The notes beneath the pieces were generated by a model. It was not told where the DNA came from. It saw nothing but the letters and a program-made list of their open reading frames with translations, and searched no databases. This document shows positions 44,036 through 55,980 of a stretch of DNA of 64,000 bases, one piece after another; within the stretch, counting starts at the first letter, position 1; each line of letters opens with the position of its first letter. The stretch covers positions 54,828,986 through 54,892,985 of the forward strand of contig OW804097.1 in assembly GCA_942159475.1 (NCBI GenBank), read 5' to 3'. The position numbers were made by a program, and so were the translations under genes. Origin of the DNA: Sthenelais limicola. Its lineage: Eukaryota; Annelida; Polychaeta; Phyllodocida; Sigalionidae.

Positions 44036-45790
44036 TATATATGTTACTGCACTTAAATTCGTCGTCATATAATATAGTGTTGAAGTAGGAGGTTCAATTA
44101 CAAAGTCCATTCCAATGGTCAGCTATCAGGCAGCTAACACAGAAGAGGGATGGAGCGATCTAAGTAACCTAAGTGATAAAGGTGCTTGTGACCTTGGGTT
44201 CAGACGGCCTGGCCCACGCTCGATCAGACAGACATCAGAGAAGAGGAATATGGTTTCAGTAATGCTTTATTTCTCCATACAGGTCCACATCATCATCCAA
44301 GAAATGGTCAACATCCAAGGAATGGTCAACAGGTAGTGACAATCTTACCCGGCCCCCTCAGGGCCTTACATACAACACAAGTAATAAAATAGACATAAAA
44401 TAGAGGGAAGGTGTTGACATGTTTATCCATCCCCACTCGTCCCACACATCCCCACCCATCCCCAGACGAGCTAGGGAGAGGCGGGGAGTGATTTAACAGA
44501 ATGGGACGTGTGGACTGAATGACCTCCAAGAACCTGGGTCACAGCTTCCACCAACTAAGTGCATGGGAAGACTCGTCTTATAAGGTTAACATACAAATCT
44601 GCAAAAAAACTAAGATTTGGGATCTTCTCAGGTTGGCAGCTCTGGAGAATATACTCATGTCCACACATTATATGGTAAAAGTTTAACCAAAATACAAAGT
44701 TGTAGAAAAATAAAGTCAGTCGACTTAAAGTTTACACTGCTATCAGCAAAATACTGAGAGTATACATGTATGTACATATCTGAAGTCTTTCTAATCTTTT
44801 AATTTTCAAGATGTATCATTGGGGTAAGAAAAGGATTAATCCCTTTTATTCTTAATCTTTTCAAGGAACTTCCATTGAGTTTGTAACTTTAACTATCAGA
44901 CTCTCCGTAATTGTTCCTTTGCAGAAAGAAGGTTTCCTTATAAAGTTATTGAGTGTCTGTGATTTGAAACATCCCAGGATTTTACTATCATATACAAAAA
45001 GTCATTTTTCTCACTTAGAGGCAAATCCTTATGTTCAGGCGTGGTGGGTGTTACTCAGAACTAATGCTGTGTCTTGGAAATGTTTACAAACTATACAGGA
45101 TGTGCTCCCTAATTTTCGGGTATAGGCCTTACACTAATTAGAGAATCAACAGTCCCTATCAAGCCCTCTATTATGTTTGTGGTGACTCAAATTAGAGAAT
45201 TAACAGTCCCTGTCAAACCCTCTATCATGTTTGTTTTACATTTGTATATCAAATGGACAACCAAGATCATAGGAGATTAACCCATCAATGCTTTTGCTGC
45301 CAGTCATATGGGGGCTGTTATGAAGAAGTTAGAGGATGTTGTCTTTATCCTATTGTTTGTACCCACAAGAGGTACAGACAAGTTCCCACTGGACTTACTG
45401 GTAATCCAATTTAATATTGGATACATTCGATTCCATTATTTCAATGAGAAAATGGGTCTGAAACTGTCCCTAATAGCCGAATGCATGTCCCCTTTATGTG
45501 ATAGAAAATAGTACTTTATTATAGAAATTATTTTGTCCCAGACCATCTATTCCCAAAAGCCGAATGTACTCATTATCCGTGTCCAGAATGAACGGATTAC
45601 ACTGTATATATAATTTCTATGCTATCATTGTAATGTATGTGGGCTGTATCATAATTCCATCATATCTCTAAATGTAATGTAAAATGTGTAATAAGGAGTA
45701 AGCAATGTTTAATTTGTAAATCTATATAATCTACCATCTTTTCGACGAATGAGAATTATCACATTGTGAAACTTTGTCAATAATTTTTTT
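44036..45790. other. no gene seen; short direct duplication
   Basis: At about 45138-45240 a phrase with AATTAGAGAATNAACAGTCCC, CAA(G/A)CCCTCTAT and ATGTTTGT occurs twice in tandem. Short open frames at 44919-45125 and 45308-45511 have no recognisable family. Confidence 0.35.
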
Positions 45791-45795
45791 TTAGA

Positions 45796-46060
45796 AAATA
45801 GGAAAGGGGAGGGGAGAGAAAGAAGAGGGGGAGGAAGGAGAGGATGTAGGGGGAGGGATTGAGAGGGGAGGGAGAGAAAGCGGGGAGGGGGAGCATGAGG
45901 AAGAGGGGAGGGAGAGGAGGGGGGAAATCGGAGATAGGGTTGGGAAAGAAAAAAAGGTATGAAAGAGAGAGAAGTAAGGGGAAGGAAAAGAGGGAGAGGG
46001 GGAAGTATGGGGAGAGAGGGTGACCGTCCGGGTACTTTGCTAGTTCAATATGATTGCCTT
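45796..46060. repeat. purine-rich repeat, inverse of 26205-26576
   Basis: A GA-rich tract of GGGGAGGGAGAG-type units ends in GGTGACCGTCCGGGTACTTTGCTAG. In reverse complement that edge, CTAGCAAAGTACCC followed by GGACGGTC, matches the edge of the pyrimidine-rich tract in MED29 intron 2. The same family is therefore present in opposite orientation. Confidence 0.75.
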
Positions 46061-47027
46061 AGTAATCTTAAGATTAAGATGGGAGTTTATAGATCCCACA
46101 CGACTGGAACCGCAAAGACTTTAATTGTGTTGAAGGATTGTGACAGTATTCTGACTCTCCAGCTGGATGAGAATGCAAAAATAACTAACTATGAGGTGGC
46201 ATCGACTGTCGATGTAAAATAACTAAACTTTTACTTAAAATATTCTACAGTGTTAACAGCAATAGAATGTAGAAGACTAACCCATGGCTATTGCTGAGTG
46301 GAAACACACGTGCGCAGTGTCTCAGATGAGATGAAAATGGTATGACATGTGATTGGACGCCTACTGTGTTAATGGTTTTTACGGCCCTGGATTAGCCATA
46401 GTGGGATTATAATGGCATTTTGGGGTTTGAGCAAGAGGCTTTCCCTAAGTTTGGACTCTTTTTACAGTGGATCTCTAACTTTACTGTATCATGTCATTTC
46501 TTGATTTGGCTCAAACTGGAAAGGGCAAGTAGAGGCTTTACTTTGTACGGTATTTGAAAAAAGAAACATTGACCACCATGTTGTCTCTCGTTCAGCTCCA
46601 GAGAAGGCAGCTTGATTATCAGGTCTGTAGTAATATATTGAATAGATGTTTTCAAGCCATAATAAAGCGTCAACTTTAGTATCTTTAAATATACATCAAA
46701 AACATGCTCAATTCAATTGGTAACATTTCCATGAGATTTGATTTAAAAACATTTCCTAGTTTGGTCTACATACTCCAGCTGCATATATAATACATGCATG
46801 TATGCATAATATAATAGATGCATATATTATATAATGTTAAAATTCATAGTTAAATTGTGAACTTTGATAAATTAACTTTAAACACTAACTGCAAATTCAG
46901 TCATTCTATATGTGTCAATTGTATACAATTCATTGCACCACAATCAAAACACAATTTGCAGAATTGCAATTCCTAGGAAAAGCCCAATCAGTTTTAGAGT
47001 GTATGAAGTATCATGACATTCGATGAC
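46061..47027. other. no gene seen
   Basis: AT-rich DNA between the purine tract and the Harbinger element. Nothing recognisable. Confidence 0.3.
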
Positions 47028-47030
47028 TTA

Positions 47031-47250
47031 AGTGCGATATCCACTTGCACGATAATCGGTCACCTAGCGGTCACCGACAATCGGTCACCGGGGGTCACCG
47101 ACAATCGCGCAAGTGGATACCGGGGACCGACAATCGGTCACCTGGTGCATTTTGTCGGTGACGTTTGTCGGTGACCCCTCCCGACAAAGTTAGAATCTTC
47201 TAACTTTGTCGGGAGGGGGTCCCGACATCGGTCACCCCTGCAAAAATTTT
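47031..47250 (+). repeat. Harbinger left subterminal repeat zone
   Basis: After the 16-bp terminal repeat come three or more copies of ACCGACAATCGGTCACC-type sites in both orientations, and one internal GCAAGTGGATACC that mimics the terminus in inverse. A hairpin at 47176-47219 has arms of about 21 bp (CCCCTCCCGACAAAG with CTTTGTCGGGAGGGG). These sites are probably bound by the element's own MADF protein or transposase; that is inference. Confidence 0.75.
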
Positions 47251-47747
47251 TTTTTTGGTTTTTCAACTTGTATGGCCATATCGATGTTGGTTATGATTGG
47301 GAAACACCCCAATGACATGTGCATCGACATTATACTTCAATTCCACATCAATATAGTCAATATTTGTGTCGATTAAATGTTATTTAAGTCATTTTTATGG
47401 CATTTTTCCGGATTTTTTAACTATTTTCCGCTTATTTATTATCTATTATGGTTATTACCGCCTCCTAACAGTTGTTTATATTGGATATTATATCTAGCTA
47501 TATTATTGGTACAATATTTTAACATTGTGACTTTTTTTTCTGCAATTTATTCTGGTGTCTACGTTAATTTCTAGTATTTATATGTAATATCAATTCCTTA
47601 TGGGTATCTATATGACGGCGTATCGCTATTTTTTTTTACTATGGTTACTGATTAAGTCGCCAGATGGCCTCTACGGTGCTTTCCGAATCATGTGATCAAC
47701 CCGCCAGGCGTACAGATAGCAGGACGCCATTGAGCTAGCTAGTCACC

Positions 47748-50052
47748 ATGCCGCGAACGCGAACACGAGCTACTCGATCGGAAAACGATGGCAAAGAACA
47801 AGTGCCAGAACAAATGCCAGGCCACAACAAAGTTAGTAAGGCCTCTAAGAAGGCCAAGGCCTCCGCAAAACTGACCAAGATCGACAACAAACGCTCAACT
47901 TTGCCCGAGGAGCCACTGCTGCAGGAGACGGGGCTGGGGATGGAGATGGGGCCGGACCACGAGGCCTCGAGTCCCAGCAAGAATGCGAGCCAAAGGGTCG
48001 ACCAAGCTGTTGATCTGACGCAGCCTATGAAACGTGGTAAGTAATTAATATGATGACAATATTGAATGCCATGATGTAATTTCTGGGTACTACTACTAAT
48101 AATAATGAGTAATAATAATAAATAGCCATAATTTAAGGACATATATGACATAATTTAAGGTAAATTATGTCATATATTAGAATTCTTTCATATATAAGTC
48201 TATATGATATATATATTATATATAATTAATATATGACCAATAGAAATGGCCCCTATGACTCATTTTCACGATTGGTAGGTATTTGGGTTTTGTGGAATAT
48301 TAGTAATATTTTACTTGCGATATTATAGCGTATAATAATTTTTATGGTTATAGATTCTATATTTCTCTCTTAGCTATAGGGGAGATCTAGGGGAAAGCAA
48401 TTAGATTTTTGACTTATATCATATAACAAATATGTTTCGTTTTTTTTAGTTATCAGGATTCAAGAAAAAGTCCATGACTTGTCGTTGAAAGGTAATCGCT
48501 CGCAGCAGGATCTGAATGAGGAAGCTGGATCAGAGACAGAGACAGAGACAGTCGCTGGCCCTACCATCAGGAAATCTCCAAGGAAACCCAAGCCCATCAC
48601 TGGGTGTCGCGGTGGATGTGGTGGATGTGATGTGCATACAACAACTGAGTACATGCAAGATATGGATGATGATGTATCTTTATCTGAAATTGAAGACGAC
48701 ATCGAACGAGTGGATGAGGCAAAAGAGAAACCTGCAGGTGACAAGGAAGGAGAGGCACCCAGGGTTGACCCAATAAGAGAGGGACATACAGGTGACGAAA
48801 AAGGACAGGATAAAGCACAGCATGATGAGTCCACCACCTCTGTAGACGATGTAAAAAAGAAGAAGAGTCGGAGAAGGAGGGACATGGCGCCGCGTCTGTT
48901 CGACTACGAAAAAAGGAGGGAACTTGTGGCGCTTTGGAAGGAGTATCCCTTGCTTTATGACCCTAGTCATGACGATTATATGGATACCATGAAGAGGGAA
49001 GCTGTCCACAAGCTTATTGCCGATGAGTTGGATGTGACGGGTAAGAAAATAGTTGTATTATTTCCTAGTCTCTCATATAGTCTCTCATATAGTAAAGATA
49101 ACTGGCAACAAATATAGTAAAGATAATAGATAACTTATTCATTGGTGCATTTTGTTATTCATTACTGTGTAGCCATTCCTTTAAATGAAGTGATTGAAAT
49201 ATTTTTGCTGTATGAATTTTGCAGCCGATGAAGTCCAGACGGAGATGAGTAATATGCGCACGACCTACAGCCGGCATAAAGACAAGTCCGGCGCCAGTGT
49301 GGATGAGCTTGCACCACGAGCACGGGAGTGTTTCATACTGTGCCAGTTTCTCCACAACTATATAGTGCCAAAAGGCCACACTAGAAGTAACCTCAAGGTA
49401 ATTGTTTAATTTATTTAGTTCCATTCTTTTTAGCCCATCGGTTTAGGCTAATTATTCAATGTATTAAAATGACAGTTAGTAAGACGTTAATTAAGCAGTT
49501 ATTTTTGGTTATTATGGAATTACCCGTTTATATAGAGGTTATTGAGCTGTCAGTAATTTGACTTGTGTGCGATTCATTTATTTTTGCCATTTGACTGACA
49601 TGATGATAGTTTATTTTCAGAGGAAACACAGTGATGCGTCAAATGCAAGCATTGGTGGACCAAAGAATACGTCAACCCCATCATCTGACAAGGCACCAGT
49701 GGCCAGCACTTCAAAACCACGCCAAACGCCTAAAGGAAAAGGTGTGGGCAAGTCCACAGCGGCACGGTCACTGAACCTGAAGAGCCCGGCTAAAAGTAAG
49801 AAGAAGGACACTTCCAATAACATTGACACGGTGGCTGCGGTATTGGAGGGGCTGGATAAGCAGCGTGCACAAGACAGGGCGATGACCGAAAAGCTTCTGC
49901 AGCCCCTCATGGGGGAGGACGGAGAATTGGAGCTTTGGACAAAGAGCCTCCTTCCACGCCTCAAGAAACTACCACCTAGGGTAGTCAGAAAACTTCGTCG
50001 CCAGTTCGAGGAACTTGTGTTTGAGGCTGAGGACGAGTTTGAAGTTGACTAA
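47748..50052 (+). CDS. Harbinger-encoded MADF/BESS (Myb-like) DNA-binding protein
   Basis: Four exons join in phase: 47748-48036, 48450-49040, 49225-49397 and 49621-50052, giving 494 residues. Residues about 243-330 are a MADF (Myb/SANT-like) domain: FDYEKRRELVALWKEYPLLYD, then MKREAVHKLIADELDV, then the exon-spanning MSNMRTTYSRHKDK. The C-terminus (ELWTKSLLPRLKKLPPRVVR and following) looks like a BESS protein-interaction motif, common in MADF proteins. The N-terminal half is charged and low in complexity. In Harbinger elements the Myb-like protein binds the subterminal DNA and helps nuclear entry of the transposase. The gene lies in convergent orientation to the transposase gene; their stop codons are about 700 bp apart. 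Confidence 0.85.
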
Positions 50053-50750
50053 TATCTTTATTTGTGGAGAACTATTGATCTCAGTTGCAGTAGAAATTGG
50101 GTATATATATAGATTTAGATCTCATACACAAGTGGCAGCAACTAGTCAACTAGCAACTAGCAACTAGTCAACTAGCATCAAAGATCAAAACCATATAATA
50201 TTTGCATGTTATATATATGATATTCTATTTTGTATACTCATATAACTTTTATGACAGAGGCAACTTTATTTTTTATACGTTCGTCCAAAGCATATCGATA
50301 TATTGTAGGACGTTAGATGCTCAGATAGTTCACTGAGCATTGTGTTTTTTACTCTTGGATTTGTCAACATTTAGTTCGGATTTTGATTTTATAAGACATT
50401 TACTTTTACCCAGGGACCATGGCATTTACTGAGAAGGGATGATGGAGAGAGAATGTGGTAATAAAAGTGAACTATTTCAATACCTGCTTCTTCACTAGAG
50501 TTTATTTGTTCGCTTCATTAAAACATTGATATAATAGTGCTGGACCAAGTAACTAGAGGCAACAATATGATTTAATCGTGAAATAAAGCTCATACATTCA
50601 AGAAGCTACCAAAATATGATATGTAATTGGTGTAATAATACTTCAAATCGTTAAAACGTTGATATAACATTGCAGGACTAGCGGCCAACGATATATGATT
50701 TAATCGTGAAGTAGAACTCATAAATTCCAGAAGTTGGGATGACAACCTGT
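50053..50750. other. space between the two convergent Harbinger genes
   Basis: Probably holds both 3' UTRs. It contains CAACTAG short tandem units near 50142-50176 and a pair of related AT-rich phrases around 50520-50600 and 50640-50730. No coding sequence. Confidence 0.4.
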
Positions 50751-51604
50751 TCATTGAGGGGGGACATCGCAGTCTTCACGCGTTACATGGCACATTCTGT
50801 ATTGCCAGGGCAGCTGGCCATGGAATGAACAGAAATAATTCGCTAAATGATGGCGAATGTTCTTGGGTCCACTGCCAACATTCTTGTAAACACCGGCAGG
50901 TGTATCTGCAAATGCTTCTTGCTCACTCCGCCACAAGCCGGGTGTTACATTGTGGTCAGTGTCCTCCCCATCAACTGCCGCGGGGTTGATGTAATTCACG
51001 CCAATATTTACGCGACAATAATTGTGCAGGGCACAACACGCCATAACCAATACAGACACATTATCGGGCTGCATTTCTATTGCTTGCCTGAAGATGCGGA
51101 ATTTGGCAGCAAGAATCCCAAATGCGTTTTCTACTATCCTGCGAGCTCTCGACAGTCGGTAGTTGAAAATCCTCTGCCTGGGAGAAATGTGAAGGCCAGG
51201 GTACGGCTTCATCATATTTGTCTCGAGAGCAAAGGCGTCGTCCCCCACCAGAAAATAAGGGAGATGACCCTGATAGCCAGGAATAGGTGCTGGAGGTGGG
51301 ATTTCCAGAGGGTTGTTTTCATCCATCATCATATGCGAAATTTCCGACCTGCGCCAGATTCCCCCGTCTGAAGCTCGGCCCTCGTTGCCCACAGCTACAT
51401 ATCTGAATAGGTAGTTCCCATCGACTATCGCCATCATCACCACAGAATAGAACTTCTTATAATTCCAGTAGAGAGACCCACTACCGAACGGTTTTTGGAT
51501 CCTCACGTGTTTGCCATCGAGGGCCCCAAGGCAGTGTGGCATGTTCCACCGTTGCCGGAACACACCTTCAATCGCTAGCCACTCGTCCGACGTGGAGGGA
51601 AGCT

Positions 51605-51638
<34 letters not shown>

Positions 51639-52895
51639 AAAGACGAATATATATCAAATAGATATCCAAAGTCATGCACCTGAGAAAAGAACAATCTATA
51701 TACACAAACATGCATTTCTATTAAGAAAAATTTATATTACTATTAACTGTAACTCAGAGTCTTTAGGAGTCGTGTTGAAATATAAATAATATACTCAATA
51801 ATCACAACAAAGTGAAAAAACAGAAATTAGATAAGTTCACCTTCAAGTACTCCGCTTCCAGAACTTGGTATATAGCCTCACACGTTGTGCGGATGATGGG
51901 GCCCACAGTTGTAAGCCCAACCCCAAACTGTTGGTGGATGGACCGTATACTGTCACCTGTTAACAAGAGAACCAGGACACTATTCAGTTGAAATTATGTA
52001 GTAAATCAATCACAGTATTAATTGGGTTTATTATGTACTGAATAACTGTATTTCAAGTAAACATCATCCTAAAATTGCGGTTATTGCTTGGCTTAAATTA
52101 TAAATAATGACAATAAGAAAAATTAATAAAACAAGAAATATTACATCAGTCAAATCTTACCAAGTGCCAGGTATCTCATTGTGATTGCTAGTCGCACATC
52201 AGGTGGTATGGCCCTGCGAAACCTCGTATTCTTTTTGGTGATCAGGGGCTTAACCTTTTCAAGCAGGCTGTAGTATAAGGCTGGGGGCATTCTAAGGGTG
52301 AGCCTAAACTCTTCTGTGTCATCCACCTACAAAATATAACGTATCAATGTATTAATTTCATCTATTAATAATTCAACATTAATAATTCAACATAATAATT
52401 CAACAAATGTACACTACATGTGGCGGAGGGTTGAGTACATTTTAGTAATTTATTTCTATTTCTTTATTATTATTTTTTATTTTATATTTATTTCATATTT
52501 ATCGATTTATTAATTTAATTTTAATTTATATTTTTAGTTCTTTAACTCATAAATAATCCGTTAGTGATCGCTTTCCTATTTCAATTCAACATCTACATAC
52601 ATTTGGTTCGATTCAACCCCTTTCATGAGATATCAAATATAGGTCAGTAGATATCAAATATAGGTCAGTAGAATATACATGTACCAACCTTTAACAGCCT
52701 CTCATAGAGTAGCATGACTGAGTTATTGTTTCGCTGCCAGCGCAGCCATTCTCTCTCCCAAAAACGATGCTGCCTCTTCTGCTTCGACATCGCCGACAAA
52801 ACGGACATGAGACATATGTAGGCACTCTCTTGTGACTGCTGCTCATTTCTGAGCAGTATATAAGTGGCAACTTGCTTCCTCGCACGAGTAGACAT
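50751..52895 (-). CDS. HARBI1-like PIF/Harbinger transposase (DDE_Tnp_4)
   Basis: Four exons on the minus strand join in phase: 52895-52689, 52326-52161, 51956-51841 and 51602-50751, giving 446 residues from the ATG at 52895. An N-terminal helix-rich part (FWEREWLRWQRN, MRYLALGDSIRSIHQQFGV) resembles the helix-turn-helix region of HARBI1. The catalytic triad is in place: first Asp in CLGALDGKHV, second in FLVGDDAF, Glu in RRIVENAFGIL. The conserved ALHNYC follows. The fit of all exon phases and the intact triad suggest a functional gene. Intron 3 contains an (AAAT)n run at 51606-51636. Confidence 0.93.
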
Positions 52896-52959
52896 GTTGG
52901 TAGCTGTGACTACCACATAATATTCACAGACGTCGCCACATAAGCACAAAGAAGCACAG

Positions 52960-53181
52960 AGAAGCTTATGCCACCATCTAGCGGTGACCGATTATCGTTC
53001 AAGTGGATACCAGTGACCGACAATCGGTCACCCCTAGGTGACCGATTGTCGGTGACATTTTTGTCGTGTAAGTAAATACCGGGAACCGACGAAGGTGACC
53101 GACGATGACAGGGAACCGATTGTCGGTCACCTTTGGACACTTTTGTCGGTTGTCGGTTGTCGGCTAAGTGGATATCGCACT
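52960..53181 (+). repeat. Harbinger right subterminal repeat zone
   Basis: Mirrors the left zone: several GACCGACAATCGGTCACC and ACCGATTGTCGGT sites, an internal CAAGTGGATACC, and the terminal AAGTGGATATCGCACT ending at 53181. The tip has TTGTCGG repeated in tandem. Confidence 0.75.
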
Positions 53182-53260
53182 TTACTCCTCAGGTAGGACA
53201 ACCTGGATTTTATCATGTTTGCCACTTCCAAGTAGTCCTACAGAGATACAGCTACCAGGA

Positions 53261-53270
53261 GTATATATAG
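53261..53270 (+). promoter_or_regulatory. TATA box
   Basis: GTATATATAG lies 60-69 bp before the ATG at 53330 and only about 80 bp from the Harbinger end. Position and sequence fit a core promoter of the exon below. Confidence 0.55.
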
Positions 53271-53329
53271 CACCCTCTCATATACATACACAAGGCTTTG
53301 CATCAGGGTGAGACTGGAACAGAGGCAAA

Positions 53330-53505
53330 ATGGCATATTTACATTGTCTCTTGGTCATTTTGGTGGTCATGGTGACAACTTTCGGTGCTGAGGCCAAGAT
53401 GGTGGACATGACACATTTTTTGAATAAAGATTCACGCCATTTTCAATCTTTTAGAGACTTTGAACTGACCGTTGCTGTGAATACCTCTTTTGGAGAGAAC
53501 TTGTG
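53330..53505 (+). CDS. first exon of a predicted secreted protein, possibly cyclase/kynurenine formamidase family
   Basis: ATG at 53330 opens 58 codons plus two bases, ending at a consensus GTAAGT donor. The first about 22 residues form a signal peptide (LHCLLVILVVMVTTFGAEA). The mature start KMVDMTHFLNKDSRHFQ...FELTV resembles the opening beta-strand of the secreted cyclase/kynurenine formamidase-like family (VVDLTYTFD...FELTV). That match rests on a short stretch and is tentative. I could not find exon 2 with the HGGTHxD metal motif in the following kilobases, so the gene may extend beyond what I can see or be broken by later insertions. Confidence 0.45.
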
Positions 53506-54800
53506 GTAAGTTTGTTTTTCCTTTCATGCTTGTGATATAATTTTTGTGTGATTTTTGGAATGATTTCTATCAGACAACATGATAAGATAAGTAAGATATA
53601 GCACATAGTTGCACAGACTCCTGACACATACATATAGAGCTAGAAATCCCAATGATCAATGTGATGAAAATAAGTTTTGACATATTTCTGCAGTATTGCT
53701 CTGTTCATATCTACATATATGACAGGCATGTCTCAGTCAAAACACTAGTTTTTTTGTTCTTCCTCTCAAATCTAAAAGACCTAAATCTGTTTGGACATTA
53801 TCATGTATCTGATTTTCCATTTCTGCATATATGCCAAAGCCCTATTTGAAATGTTTGCTACAATTATATCAAACAGCCCGATGTCTACAAAAAAAGTGGA
53901 ATTTAGCTTTTAACTAATATAATGTCCTTTTTTCAATACTGATAATCTTATAACATTGAGTGTTGATCAATTAATAGGAGAATAAGCAATAAAAATGTAG
54001 ACCATACAGTAAAACCTTGGCTTAATTATGGACACCTTATAGAGACAGGACATTATTGGTACTTTCAAAATTGCAGGTCAGGTCTATTTCGGGTATTGGA
54101 AATCTATAATTTATATATAGAATTTTTATTCACATAATATTTGTGCACAATCCCGAGGCAAAGCTGAGGTGTGCACTATCAGGCCATTAATGCTTTTATG
54201 TGTCTGGGTCAGCCCTCGGTCTCGTTTGGCTGAACCTGAGTTATTTGGTCTTTAATAGCCATAGAAATCAGATCGTTAGAACGTACAGTGGCTGAGCCAT
54301 GTGATATCCTAGAGAGTAAGGATATTTAATAGTGATGGGTATAATAGGCAAGTGTAACCTCTGGGGAAATGGCAAATCAATAAAGTTGGTGAATTTTTAT
54401 TTTATCTTAATTGATAGAGTACAACTAGAATTACATTTTGAGAATATGAATTATAACATACTGAACTAATCTGAGTGGTTCAGGTTTTTTCAGACTGCAC
54501 TAAAATGCATATAAAGTGTCTCAACTGTGATCCAAACGAGTCCCGCTCCTCGCATATAATTATAATAAAAATAACATGGATATACTTTCAAATAAGATTT
54601 ACCACACAGTAGCTAGGGTATCTGATAACGTCAAAGACACTCCCCTTATATTTAGGATCTCTATTTTTCAAATGAATAAATAAATAAAAAGTCTGTAAAC
54701 ATAATGTACCACAGGCTTTAATAAATTCACTTTCTTTCCATGCGCTAATGCATTCAGGTAGAATTCTAAGGTGATACCATTACCTACTTCGCCTTCCTTT
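53506..54800. other. no further exon recognised
   Basis: AT-rich; if the exon at 53330-53505 is real, this is its first intron. Nothing with family similarity was found. Confidence 0.3.
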
Positions 54801-55270
54801 CATGTCACTAGGGCGGAACACATCCACCAGGTGCCACGCCAAATAGTCCAGTTCCTGAAGGTTTTGACCCGGAAAAAAATGGTATAGAAACAATTTTGGT
54901 GTCAAAAGAAGCGGAATTTCGAGTAGAATAACATACCCAAAATCCGCAAAAATCCGCAAATACATTTTTCTCCGATTTTTTTCAGGGTAGGTATTTTGAA
55001 AAATGTCAAATACTAAAATAATTATTTTTAACCATTTAAACGGGTATAAAAAAGTTTCCCCAAAGCGGATTTCTGCGGATTTTGGATATGTTATTCTCCT
55101 TGGAATTCCGCTTCTTTTGACACCAAAAGCGTTTCTATACCATTTTTTTTTCGGGTAGGACCTATTTTTCACCTTCAGGGACTGGACTAAAATGCAAACC
55201 AAACGTTATATTCATAATTTGTGGCTGTGGCACCACCTGGTGTATGCTTTCCGCCCTACCTAGTGACATG
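54801..55270. mobile_element. 470-bp fold-back MITE
   Basis: CATGTCACTAG begins at 54801 and its inverse CTAGTGACATG ends at 55270. The arms pair over about 160 bp with small gaps, including GGCGGAA, CACCAGGTG, ATGGTATAGAAAC, GGTGTCAAAAGAAGCGGAAT and AAAATCCGC. The open frame on the minus strand over it is a by-product. The superfamily cannot be told. Confidence 0.8.
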
Positions 55271-55362
55271 ATAATGTAGAAGGACAACTAGTTTCAAGTA
55301 TACTCAGGGACAGAGGGAGTAGAAACCAAAATTATGCGTGACTGACAAATAGTTGAAAGTAA

Positions 55363-55364
55363 TG

Positions 55365-55412
<48 letters not shown>
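55363..55412. repeat. (CTA)n microsatellite
   Basis: About 16 uninterrupted CTA triplets. Confidence 0.95.
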
Positions 55413-55659
55413 GCGCCAACTATTATACGTGCATCACTATTATGCACTTCCTGGTTTAAAAAGAGCAATCAAACTACCTGGGCTATATGTGGTACTATTG
55501 CCGACAACAGTACTGCAGCGTCACCTGGCATGAAGTGGCTAAACTAAATACCCGTCGACCATCTGCTGTTTTGGGGAGTGGGCCATTGCTACTCCCTCTG
55601 TATTTACCTCCCTTGTATGCTCTATTTGGTATCAAAATAAAAAGAAAGCATTAACATAA

Positions 55660-55980
55660 AGTGGGGTCTCCACTGGCTGCGGTAAGCTCTGCGGTAAGCC
55701 TTGCGATACAAAAACAGGCAATTATATTCAAGCGCAGTTCATGTGCAGACCAACCGATCAGTGGAGATCTGTTCTGCGGTTGTATCTGCGGCTGGATTGC
55801 GGTTGAATTGCGGCTGCAAATGTGAGTTTCTTGTGCTGCAACTGTCACCAGAATCTTTCAACATGTTGAATATTTTCTGTGACTGACCTCTGCGATGTGT
55901 TTAGGAATCTACCGCAAGGGGTGCGATTGAAATTCGTAATGGAGATCTGTTCTGCGGTTGAATTGCGGTTGGTCCACCTT
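55660..55980. mobile_element. MITE related to 28572-28780
   Basis: Begins after TAA with a GTCTCCACTGGCTGCGGTAAGC type end identical in its core to the element in MED29 intron 3. It contains many TGCGGTTG phrases. The right limit, near GCGGTTGGTCCACCT, is uncertain. Confidence 0.4.

Larger units (their letters stand above)
47031..53181 (+). mobile_element. complete autonomous PIF/Harbinger DNA transposon
   Basis: The 6151-bp element ends in a perfect 16-bp inverted repeat, AGTGCGATATCCACTT, and is flanked by TTA on both sides (47028-47030 and 53182-53184), the target duplication expected for PIF/Harbinger. It carries two spliced genes facing each other, a MADF/BESS protein (plus) and a DDE transposase (minus). 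This is the two-protein set known for Harbinger elements. All reading frames and splice phases are intact. Subterminal zones of about 200 bp hold repeated palindromic GACCGACAATCGGTCACC-type sites. Confidence 0.95.

Noticed and set aside
48460..49009. Minus-strand open frames opposite the MADF gene
   Set aside because: They overlap the spliced, family-matching plus-strand exon and show only Ser/Leu-rich shadow composition.
54811..54835. Possible exon 2 of the signal-peptide gene with a GGTH-like reading
   Set aside because: The bases belong to the arm of the fold-back MITE, and the downstream metal-site residues do not follow.
54780..55202. 140-residue minus-strand frame
   Set aside because: Lies in a fold-back MITE; its two halves mirror each other.
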